Source of the DNA: an uncultured Flavobacteriales bacterium
GTDB lineage: Bacteria > Bacteroidota > Bacteroidia > Flavobacteriales_D > Crocinitomicaceae
Direction of reading: 5' to 3'
Assembly (NCBI GenBank): GCA_903879765.1
Contig: CAIRMS010000079.1
Location: 1 to 22,975 of the forward strand
Length of the DNA stretch: 22,975 nt
Of the stretch, positions 7,355 to 17,400 are shown piece by piece. The translations under genes and the position numbers were made by a program. How positions within the stretch are numbered: the first letter of the stretch is position 1; every line of letters begins with the position of its first letter. The notes under the pieces were generated by a model that saw only the letters and a list, made by a program, of their open reading frames with translations, ran no database searches and was not told the DNA's origin.

Positions 7355-9643
7355 ATGTCTTATCTTGACGAACTGAACGACAGTCAACGCGTAGCAGTTG
7401 AACACATCTATGGCGCAACCATGGTCATTGCTGGTGCTGGATCCGGAAAAACGAGGGTCCTCACCTACCGAATTGCCTACATGATGGAACAAGGAATTGA
7501 TCCGTTCAATATTCTCGCACTGACATTTACCAACAAGGCAGCACGTGAAATGACCGAACGCATCGGAAAGATTGTTGGCGGTGGTGAAGCGAAAAATATT
7601 TCGATGGGAACCTTTCACTCCGTTTTCTCGAAACTCCTTCGCTTCAATGCAGATCGCATCGGATTCCCGAACAATTTTACGATTTACGATACGCAAGATT
7701 CAAAGAGTCTCATTAAAGACATCATAAAAGAATTTAGTTTAGATGATAAAACGTATAAAGTCAATCAGGTTTTTGGACGAATTTCCGCAGCGAAGAATAA
7801 TTTAGTATCGCCCGAAGCGTACCAAGGAAACGAAGAAATACAATTAGAAGATAAACAAACACGTCGACCAGAAATTGGACGAATCTATCAATCTTATGCG
7901 AACCGTTGTCAGAAAGCTGGCGCGATGGACTTTGATGATCTTTTGTATTACACCAATGTTTTGCTTCGTGACTTCCCGGATGTATTGCATTACTATCAAC
8001 AGAAGTTTCAATACATTTTGGTGGATGAGTACCAAGATACGAACTACGCACAATACTTAATAGTCAAAAAACTAGCTGCCGCCTATCAAAACATCTGTGT
8101 CGTTGGCGATGATGCCCAAAGTATTTACTCCTTCCGTGGAGCGAACATTCAAAACATCTTGAATTTTCGTAAAGACTATCCGGATTTTACCCTTTACAAA
8201 TTGGAGCAAAATTACCGAAGTACAAAGACAATTGTCGAAGCGGCCAATAGTGTTATAAAGAAGAATAAGGATCAAATCTTCAAAAACGTTTGGACAGATA
8301 ACCAAGAAGGTGGGAAAATTAAAGTTGTTCGGTCCTTGACAGACAACGAAGAAGGAAGAACAATTGCCAATGCCATTTTTGACTTAAAACAAAGTCAAAG
8401 TTCGACCTTTAACGACTTCGCTATTTTATACCGCACGAACAAACAATCACGTGCATTTGAGGAGGCTTTGCGTAAATTGAATGTCCCTTACCGCATTTAC
8501 GGTGGATTATCATTCTACCAACGAAAAGAGATCAAGGACCTCCTAGCCTACTTTCGTTTAACTGCGAATCCGAAGGACGAGGAAGCGATGAAACGTATCA
8601 TAAATTATCCGAAACGAGGAATTGGAAAAACGAGTTTAGAGAACATCATTATCTCCGCCAATCGTTATAACGTGACCATGTGGGATGTCATGAATGATTT
8701 CAATGCATACCCGACGGATGTCAATCAAGGAACGAAATCAAAAATTTACGAGTTCGTTACCATGATTGGAAGTTTTAGTGCTGAGCTGAACAAATTGAAT
8801 GCCTTTGACCTTGCTGATCGCATTGCAAAGTCATCCGGAATCATGCGTGAATTAATGAGTGAAAAAGAAAAGGGTCCCGAGGAAGTGGAACGCCTTCAAA
8901 ACATCGAAGAACTCTTAGCCGGAATTCAGGAATTTACCAAGTCATCAGATGACGACGATTTCAAATCACTGTCAGACTTTATGATTGAAGTAGCGCTTTT
9001 AACCGATGCCGATGAGGACAAAGGTGAAGAACGCAACCACGTCTCGATGATGACCATTCACTCGAGCAAAGGATTAGAATTCCCTCACATTTTCATTGTT
9101 GGACTCGAAGAGAATTTATTCCCTTCATTGATGGCTTTAAATTCTCGATCAGAACTGGAGGAAGAACGCCGTTTGTTCTATGTCGCATTAACACGCGGAA
9201 TGGAATCTTGTTTACTATCGTATGCAAGCTCTCGCTTCACATGGGGGCAACCAGTAGTGTGCGAACCGAGTCGCTTTATCGATGAAATAGATACCACTTA
9301 TTTACAGTTTGAACAACGCAATCGTCCCACGGGAGGACGCTCAATGATGGGTGGAGGTTTTTCCGAACGTCCATTTTCTGGAGGACTTAACAAACCGATG
9401 GGAAGTAACTCAGGACAACCATTGCGTACATTAAAGGAAGTTTCGCAAACGAATCCTACTAATAAATCTGGAGAACTAGACATTAAAGTTGGTTATAATG
9501 TGGAACATGATCGTTTTGGCAAAGGAAAAGTAACCAAGATGGAAGGGTCTGGCGCTGATAAAAAAGCAACAATCTTCTTTCCTCACCATGGAAGCAAAAC
9601 CGTGTTACTTCGCTTTGCTAATTTGACAATATTGGAGGATTGA
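7355..9643 (+). CDS. UvrD/PcrA-type superfamily 1A DNA helicase
   Basis: This is an ATP-dependent 3'-5' DNA helicase of the UvrD/PcrA/Rep group, acting in nucleotide excision repair, mismatch repair or replication-fork maintenance. Read from ATG 7355 it has 762 residues. Motifs in order: Q-motif LNDSQRVAVEH (7-17), Walker A GAGSGKT (27-33), TFTNKAAREM (Ia), Walker B DEYQD (224-228), GDDAQSIYSFRGA (III), LEQNYRS (IV), HSSKGLEFPHIFIVGLEE (V) and EERRLFYVALTRG (VI). A Gly/Ser/Pro-rich linker follows. A PcrA-like C-terminal Tudor fold covers about residues 710-762 (VGYNVEHDRFGKGKVTKM), a region known in PcrA to contact RNA polymerase. PcrA/UvrD fits better than Rep because of this tail. I reject the TTG at 7334 because it sits in a promoter box. 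The stop is 1 nt from the convergent gene's stop, with no terminator visible. Confidence 0.95.
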   Translation: MSYLDELNDSQRVAVEHIYGATMVIAGAGSGKTRVLTYRIAYMMEQGIDPFNILALTFTNKAAREMTERIGKIVGGGEAKNISMGTFHSVFSKLLRFNADRIGFPNNFTIYDTQDSKSLIKDIIKEFSLDDKTYKVNQVFGRISAAKNNLVSPEAYQGNEEIQLEDKQTRRPEIGRIYQSYANRCQKAGAMDFDDLLYYTNVLLRDFPDVLHYYQQKFQYILVDEYQDTNYAQYLIVKKLAAAYQNICVVGDDAQSIYSFRGANIQNILNFRKDYPDFTLYKLEQNYRSTKTIVEAANSVIKKNKDQIFKNVWTDNQEGGKIKVVRSLTDNEEGRTIANAIFDLKQSQSSTFNDFAILYRTNKQSRAFEEALRKLNVPYRIYGGLSFYQRKEIKDLLAYFRLTANPKDEEAMKRIINYPKRGIGKTSLENIIISANRYNVTMWDVMNDFNAYPTDVNQGTKSKIYEFVTMIGSFSAELNKLNAFDLADRIAKSSGIMRELMSEKEKGPEEVERLQNIEELLAGIQEFTKSSDDDDFKSLSDFMIEVALLTDADEDKGEERNHVSMMTIHSSKGLEFPHIFIVGLEENLFPSLMALNSRSELEEERRLFYVALTRGMESCLLSYASSRFTWGQPVVCEPSRFIDEIDTTYLQFEQRNRPTGGRSMMGGGFSERPFSGGLNKPMGSNSGQPLRTLKEVSQTNPTNKSGELDIKVGYNVEHDRFGKGKVTKMEGSGADKKATIFFPHHGSKTVLLRFANLTILED

Positions 9644-9644
9644 T

Positions 9645-11411
9645 TTACTGCTTAATGATTGGGAACGTTTCTCTTACTCGGTTAAAAGTCAAAAAGTAAA
9701 ATCCAGGTTCTAGTGAACTTAAATTAATGGTCATTTTTGTCGTATTCATTGACGAGGAAAAAATAACCCTACCTTGAAAATCTAGAATTTGATAGTTGTC
9801 ATTTAAATTAAAATCACAAGTGACTTCAAGAATTCCACTTGTTGGATTTGGAAATATCTGTAGGTTTGGCTTTAAAAATTCCATTTGTCCAGAATCTGAA
9901 TTTCCACAAGCATTCGCAAAATAATTATTAATAGAATATCTGTAAGCTGCTGGGATTGTCGCTGTTCCTAGAGGAATGCCACTTCCAATTTGCATCCACA
10001 TTCCATTGGAAACAAAATCAGGCATAGCTATATACGCAAAAGAGGTATCCGGAATATTGGAAGTCCCAGAAGGCGTGATGGTTCCTTTATTGTTATTTCC
10101 ATATAGAAAATGTCCCGTCCCATTTATTGTATAATTCACAAAACTATAAGGAAAGCTACTATTTGTGATTTCATTCCCAATAATGATTTGATTCGGTGAT
10201 GTTGCATCGCTAAAAAACACACCATAAAGTGTGCTTAGATTTCGGTAAAAAACATTATCCGGACCGTTTGCACCATGTGAATTATCAATGACTATATTAT
10301 CTACTTTATTTTGTTCAAACAAATTGGCATATACATAATTTCCATGAAGAACGAGTTCGCCGGCCGATGTGGTGGTCAAGAGTGGATTTGCATTCGTCCA
10401 ATTTGGATTCACCGCAAAATTAAACGAGGAGACATTTCCATTGGCTCCAGCTTGTAAAAGAATTGCATGTCGCAAGTGATCAAAAATATTATCCTCGATG
10501 CGACATTCGTTTGTTGTAAAGTGCATGACAACACCATACGCTCTTCCACCTTCCCCATAATCGAAAGCATCTTTAAAAAAGGATCTTCGAACGGCAACAT
10601 TGGAACAGCTGCTTAAATCCACATGTGCAAAAGTGCACTTGACGGAAGATATCCCATCAATGTACGAATGAACGGTATTTGTAAATGAAATGGAACTAGC
10701 TTGTTCCGGAGCAGTATCATCCATTCGTTCAATGGATAGACATCGAATTCCTACATGCGCATTTGGGATTAACTTTGTTACTTTGGGGTATCTAGACATA
10801 TCATAATTCATTCGAAGATGCGAATGTAAAAGGAGTGTGTCACCACTTACTTGATCAATCTGAACAATTTGTCCAACAGATCCAATTGCCCAGGATGAGT
10901 AAACTAAATCCGAATCCACTTGTGAAATCCGAATCCAATCCCCAGCGACAAACCCATGGTTCGAATTAAGAATGATTGAATTTGAATTCTTCAAAGCCGT
11001 TTGTTGAAACAATGAATTAAACGAAGTCAACGCTTGTCCATTCGATTGAATAGCACTACCCGCCCCACCTAATTGAAAAACAAAATGCGTTTGATTCGCA
11101 CCTTCACCTTCCAGGATCACATTACTTCCTAGCTGAATGGTTTCATTGAAAAGAAATGTTCCAACAGGGAAATGAATACGAATTGATTGACCTGCGTTCG
11201 CCATTAAGATCGAATCTAACAAAACATCGTTGGCTTGATTCCCTAATGCATCAATGGCGTAATCCTGCATATTGATTAGTAGAAAACCCGATTCATCCCA
11301 TTGTTCCGACCCAGCTATTTTCCAATCAACAAACCGATGTGTAGGAAAGATGGATTGTGCCGTCAAGACAAAAGAACAAATGAATGAAATAAGAATAATA
11401 ACGGATTTCAT
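9645..11411 (-). CDS. Secreted beta-helix protein with T9SS sorting domain
   Basis: The 588-residue protein starts with a signal peptide (MKSVIILISFICSFVLTAQ). The segment around residues 60-110 (ALGNQANDVLLDSIL, IHFPVGTFLFNETI, SNVILEGEG) is the usual opening of a pectate-lyase-3-type right-handed parallel beta-helix. The centre up to about 470 continues with short Asn/Ile/Val-rich coils (NVAVRRSFFKDA, CRIEDNIFDH, NYVYANLFEQNKVDN). Residues 517-588 form a type A T9SS C-terminal domain (LQIFPNPTSG, LEPGFYFLTF). Known for such proteins: export across the outer membrane by T9SS, removal of the C-terminal domain and surface anchoring or release. The helix suggests polysaccharide binding or cleavage, but no lyase or hydrolase catalytic residues could be assigned. 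It lies downstream of the adhesin-gene terminator, so it should have its own promoter in 11412-11441, although no good consensus is seen. Confidence 0.88.
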   Translation of the reverse strand: MKSVIILISFICSFVLTAQSIFPTHRFVDWKIAGSEQWDESGFLLINMQDYAIDALGNQANDVLLDSILMANAGQSIRIHFPVGTFLFNETIQLGSNVILEGEGANQTHFVFQLGGAGSAIQSNGQALTSFNSLFQQTALKNSNSIILNSNHGFVAGDWIRISQVDSDLVYSSWAIGSVGQIVQIDQVSGDTLLLHSHLRMNYDMSRYPKVTKLIPNAHVGIRCLSIERMDDTAPEQASSISFTNTVHSYIDGISSVKCTFAHVDLSSCSNVAVRRSFFKDAFDYGEGGRAYGVVMHFTTNECRIEDNIFDHLRHAILLQAGANGNVSSFNFAVNPNWTNANPLLTTTSAGELVLHGNYVYANLFEQNKVDNIVIDNSHGANGPDNVFYRNLSTLYGVFFSDATSPNQIIIGNEITNSSFPYSFVNYTINGTGHFLYGNNNKGTITPSGTSNIPDTSFAYIAMPDFVSNGMWMQIGSGIPLGTATIPAAYRYSINNYFANACGNSDSGQMEFLKPNLQIFPNPTSGILEVTCDFNLNDNYQILDFQGRVIFSSSMNTTKMTINLSSLEPGFYFLTFNRVRETFPIIKQ

Positions 11412-11441
11412 GGGGTAAATTTAAGTAATTGTACTAAACAA

Positions 11442-11469
11442 AAAAAGCTCCGATTTCTCGGAGCTTTTT
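11442..11469 (-). terminator. Strong Rho-independent terminator of the giant adhesin gene
   Basis: A perfect 12-bp stem, AAAAAGCTCCGA (11442-11453) with TCGGAGCTTTTT (11458-11469), closes a 4-nt loop. It lies 18 bp after the adhesin stop codon in the direction of transcription. The stem's A/T ends give U-tracts in both directions, but no plus-strand gene ends here. Confidence 0.92.
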
Positions 11470-11487
11470 CATTTATTCTTATTCTTT

Positions 11488-14400
11488 TTAGTTTTTCACC
11501 ACTCGAAGCGGCTCTGACATTTCCGGAATACGCAAGTAGTAAATACCTCTTGCAACGCTAGAGATGTTCACACTTGTTTCCGTTCCTGTCATCTCACCTG
11601 CGAACACCAATTTACCTTGTGCGTCTACAATACTGAATGTACCGTAAACTGGTGCAGAAGTTTCAATCGTGAATGACTCACTTGTTGGATTCGGGTATAA
11701 TTTCACATCAGCGATGCTTCCTTCTTCGATACCAACAGTTAATGTCAAGTTTAAAGTAATTGTACTATCACAACCTGCTGCATTCAACAATGTTTGTGTG
11801 TACGTACCAGATTGCGTGTAAATCACTTCATTCAATACATAGCTACTGTTTGAAGTTGCATTGATTGTACTAGAAGTTGCTGCTCCAGCTGTAACCGTAA
11901 TAACATCAGAGTTAGACGTACATCCGTTCAATCCTGTTAACAGAGCTGAATAAGTTCCAGGAGTTGTTACCGTGATCGATTGTGATGTAGCAGAGTTACT
12001 CCAAGAATACGTATTGTTCGGTTGTGCAGAGATTACCAATAACTCACCTGGACAAAGAACTGTATTACCATCAAGGATTAATGATCCGGAAGGAACTTCG
12101 TTCACATTCACAACTACTTCAGCAGCATCTGAACATCCATTCGCAGCGTATGCTGTTACTACGTATGTTCCAGCTTGAGTTGCCGTAAATGTTGATCCAT
12201 TTAAATTAGAGTTCCAGATGTATGTGTTACCACCTGTTCCTGTCAACACAACTGAACCTCCCTCACAGAATGTTGTTGCACCACTAGTCGTGATACCCGC
12301 TGTTGGCACTGGTAAAATGGTTACCGGTACGCTTGCTGAAGTTGACGTACAACCTAAAGCATTCGTCACAGTAACAGAGTAGTTACCATTTAAATCTGCA
12401 TTGATTCCTTGAGTCGTTGCACCATTTGACCATGAGTAAGATGCTCCTGGAGATGCTACCAAGGTAACAAATGCACCAGAACATACTGCTGTTGGTCCTA
12501 CCGCTGTTGCTGTAGCGCCAAACGATTGTTGTGCACTAACGATGATTTCGTTAGAGACAGTTGAACAACCTGCTGCATTTGAAATAGTCACGAAATAGAT
12601 ACCAGATGTATTCGCAGTGATGTTTTGAGTTGTCGCACCAGTTGACCACAAGTATGTTGCACCTGTGTTTGCTGACAAGACAACACTACTTCCATTACAG
12701 AAAGTTGTTGGTCCAGCAGCCGAAATAAATGATGCTGGTGCAGCACTCACACTTATAGCTGTTGGCGCAGACGTGCTTGAACAACCATTAACATTCGAAA
12801 CAGTCACACCATAGTTTCCTGCAGCCGTTACCGTGATGCTTTGCGTGGTTGCGCCATTTGTCCATGCATATGTAGTTGCAGGTGCCGCTGTCAATGTTAC
12901 TGCCCCACCTTGACAAATACTTGTTGCTGTTGAAGCAATAGATGCAGCTGGTAAAGCATTCACCGTTACAAACGTTGCTGGTGAAGTTGAAGCACAAGCT
13001 CCACTTGAAACTTGAACAGAATATGCTCCTCCAGTTGTTGCAGAAATTGACTGAGTCGTTTCTCCACCTGGAGACCATAAGTAAGATGCCGCGGTTGGAG
13101 CAGAAATTGTTACTGATCCACCTTGACAGAACACTGTTGAACCAGCTACTGTCGTTGCTGCACTTGGCAATGCCTCCACTACTACCGGTGCACTAACGGA
13201 TGCTGAACATCCATTTCCGTTCGTATAAGAATACGTCATGTTTGCTGTTCCAGCTATATTTCCTGAAACGATTCCAGTTACCGCATTTACAACTGCTACG
13301 TTTGCATTGGCACTTGACCAAGTTCCACCAGCTGTTGTGTTTGAAATTGTTCCAGTAGAACCAACACACACAACACTAGCTCCTGCAATTGGATCCAAAA
13401 CTGGTAAGGCATTCACTGTAATTGTTTGTGGAGCTGAGGTAGCTGAACATCCATTCGTTCCTGTTACATGAACCGTAATTGGTCCCGCAGTATTTAAGGT
13501 AACGTTTTGAGTTGTTGCACCATTTGACCAAGAATAAGTCACTCCTGGAGAGGACACCAACGTAACGTTTGCACCTTGACAGAAGCTTGTTGAACCAATC
13601 GCAGAGATACTTGCTACTGGAGCTGCTTGAACGTTAATAACTTTCGTTACTGTTGCCGAACAACCACTTTGAGATACTTGGTAAGAGATTGTAGAAGAAC
13701 CAACTGTTGAACCGGATACAGAACCTAAAGCATCAACTGTTGCGATTGATCCATTTGAGCTTGACCATGTTCCACCTGTCATTGTATTCGCAAATACTGT
13801 AGATGCACCTGAACAAACATCATTCGCTCCAGTAATTGCAGGAACAATTGGTAATGTACCAACCGCAACAACTGTTGGAGTTGCCGTTGAAGTACAACCA
13901 TTCGCACCTGTAATTGTGTAAGCATAATTTCCTGCTGTTGAAACGGTAATTGACTGAGACGTTTGGTTGTTTGTCCATACAATAGCTCCATTTCCTGATG
14001 CCGTTAAGACCACATTATTTCCTTGACAGAAAGATGTTGGACCGTTCGCTGTTATGGCAGCAACTGGTGCTGGATTTACAGTTACAGAAATAGCATTTGA
14101 CGTCGCTTGACAACCATTTGCATTTGTCGCTGTTACAGTATAAATTCCATTCGCAGATGCCGATAATGTTGCTCCCGTAGAGTTATCTGACCATACATAA
14201 GTTGATCCCCCTGAAGCAGTTAATGCCACACTTCCACCTTGACAGAATACAGTTGATCCATTCGCTGCAATTGCTGCCACTGGAAGTGCATTAACCGTTA
14301 CTGTTGTCGGAGCTGAGATAGCCGATGTACATCCATTTGCATTTGTTACTTCAACTGAATACGTTCCACTAGTAGAAACAGTAATCGATTGAGTTGTCGC

Positions 14401-17400
14401 ATTGTTGTTCCATAAGTAAGTAGCCGCAGGACTTGCTGTTAAGGTTACAGTTGAACCTTGACAAATTGCTGTTGAACCACTTGCTGTGATTGTTGCAACT
14501 GGAATAGCCACTACTGCAAGATTCGCTGTTGTTGTTGTCGTACATCCATTGGTACTTGTTGTTGTGTAAGAGACCGTTGATGAACCTGATGTTGATCCAA
14601 CACCTGATCCTGTTAATCCGTTTAAGTTCACAACTGAAGTGTTTGAACTTGTCCACAATCCTCCAGATACTGGATTCGTAAAGCTCACTGGATTACCAGC
14701 ACAGATTGAGGTTGGACCTGCAATCGGCGCGTTAGCTGGAACCGGCAATACCGTTACAGTAATCGGTGCAGATGTAGCTGAACATCCGTTAGGAGCTGAA
14801 GCGGTCATCGTGTAAGATTGTGTCGTCGCTGGACTAGCCACTGGATTCAGAACGTTCGTTGCAGACAATCCCGTTGCTGGAGACCAAACTGGCGTGATAG
14901 AAGGACACCCTGAAGCTGTACCATTCCATGTGCCATTTGCAAACGGGAAGTAATTCGTTACTAAGTTCGTTCCTGCACCATTTGTAATCGTAAAGAACGG
15001 TTCATAAGCCCATGAACCGGCAGTAAATGTCACCTGAATTGCTTGTCCATTCGAGGAAGGGAAAGAAAATGCTAATGGTCCTGCACCGAAAGGAAGCGTA
15101 ATGTTTGTTAAAACGGGAACACCACCTACAAGAACTGTCGCAGTACAACCATTCCATCCATCACCATATGAATCATAAAGTGTAATTGTTTGGTTACATG
15201 TTGTATTGAACCCAACTGTACCAGTCAATGTTGTTGTTGCTCCTGCACATAAATCCACATCTAAACTAGTTGTCAAAATTGGAGTAGGAAGAACTGTAAT
15301 TGCTCTTGTAGCAGTTGACGCTGGACACCATGAACCTGGATTTGGAACCGTGTACGTCATTGTTGCTGTACCTGGAGCAATACCAGAAACAACACCGTTT
15401 GATGTAACAATGGTTGCAATTCCTGTATTACTTGTAGACCACGTTCCTCCAGGAGTTGTCGTTGCGAATGTTACTTGAGATCCAGCACATACAGACTGAG
15501 TTCCCGTTATCGGAACAATTGCAACAGTAGTTTGAACCGTCACCGTTGTTGAAACGGCACCGGTACTTGTACAACCAGATGCATTTAAGTAGTTAATAGA
15601 AACTGTTTTACTTCCACCTGTCAACCATTGTAAAGTAACCGTGTTTGACGTAGTAGTTCCACCGGATACAATCGTGTAATCAACTCCTGCTGTACCTGGG
15701 ATTCCCCATATATAACTTTGCATGCCTGCTTGAGTAGTATACGTATAGTCCGTCAATGTACATGCACTTGTTGTTGGTGATGCTGTAAACGAAGGCGTAA
15801 AAGGAGCACCAGCTACGACGTTCACATTATAATCCTCTGTTTCACCATAAAAATAGGTTGAACAAGGATCAATTGAAGCACCAGCAGTAGCATAAACTCC
15901 TCTTACACGCATGCGGTGAACTCCAAGTGGAGGCGTACACGCTAAGTTGATTTGGAAAGTTACCGTTTGGAATGCTGCCGTAGTAAAAGCTGGAGAGAAT
16001 CCAATTTTTTCAGACGGCTCAAAGATGTAATTATCATTGTAATCAATCCACGCTGCAAAGGCTTGATATGTAAATGATCCCGCTGTCACTTGTAGATTAT
16101 ATGAAGTAGCTGCTTGTAATGTTGGAGCAGCAATGTTCGAATAGTACGTGTAAGAAGGGCCATTTGTAGCGGTTCCAGAAACGTTATTCAAAGTAGTCGT
16201 CGGAATAGCTACTGCAGAAATTAAATCTCCGTATTGCGTTCCATAAACGTAAGCTGGATTACAGTAAGGATTGTATAACACTTGCACAGGTGCCGATGTT
16301 CCTGTCGAAGGACCATTTGTACACGTCACTACACATTGGTACCAAGTGGTAGCTGTAGGTGTAGCTGTGTAATTGAAGCTAGTCGCGCCTGTAATGTTTG
16401 TCCAAGGACCTGTAGCAGAAGCTGCAGACTGCCATTGGTAAGTTATACCTGTACCTGAAGTGGCATTTTGAGTGGTTAATACCGTTGTTTGTCCAGCAAA
16501 AATTGAGTTTGGACTAGCAATTGTATTACCAGGTGTTGGTGTACCAGCACATGGCGGTGGAACAGAAATCGTGATACAGTAATCTTCTGTTTCACCATAG
16601 TAATAGGTATATGTTGCATAGTTATAAGCATCTGCGGTAGCATAATTTACGTTCACAATGCGCATGCGTGTCACTCCAACAGTAGCAGTCGGAGGAACAA
16701 CGAAGTTTCCTGTTAACGTTTGATCTCCAGCAGCATTTGCCGGTTGGAAATAACACAATTCCCCTGCATCTAAAAAGTCACCATCTTGATTGTAGTCAAT
16801 ATAAATTTGGAAGAAGTTACTTCCTGAACCGAACACGCAACCCGTCGATGTTAAACTAAAGTTTGCCACTTGTCCTTGTTGTAAGCTACCTGAACCTACA
16901 GAACCAGTATAATTAGCGTACAAGTTTAATTGAGATCCTATTCCAGGAGCAACGGTTCCACATGTTGATGAATTATTGATTCCTGCAATCGAAACATTCG
17001 TAATGTCATTGTAATAGTTATAGTAAGGAACACTTGCTGGATATCCACCACATTGGCATTGGTTTCCTGCTACCGTGTAACTCACCACATTTGACTGATT
17101 GGAAGAAGCACTAAACAAACAAGAAGTGACCAAACGATAATATAAAGTCGAAGCTGTACTTGATGTGTAGTTTGTCGCAGTAGCTCCCACGATGTTTGAC
17201 CATGCGGTCACACCATTTGGTGAAGATTGCCATTGGTAAGAAATACCTGTTCCAAACGTAAAGTTTGCTGCTGAAAGTGTAAAACTTGCATTTGGACAAC
17301 CACCAGTTGTTGAAATTGTCGCTGTACTCGCATTCGGAATACCCGAACAGTTTACCGCAGCCGCTACCTGAATACAGTAATCTTCTGTTTCACCCCATGC

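Noticed and set aside
7346..8305. Open frames antisense to, or out of frame with, the helicase gene (7346-7696, 7761-8051, 8072-8305 and others).
   Set aside because: The helicase frame carries all SF1 motifs without a break, and the shadow products look like no known protein.
12788..15478. Several open frames of 70-96 codons on both strands within the giant adhesin gene (for example 12942-13196, 13238-13471, 14369-14656, 15206-15478).
   Set aside because: They are shadows of the Thr/Ser/Gly/Ala-rich repeat coding sequence, have no domain, no promoter and no coherent composition, and the main frame is continuous through them.
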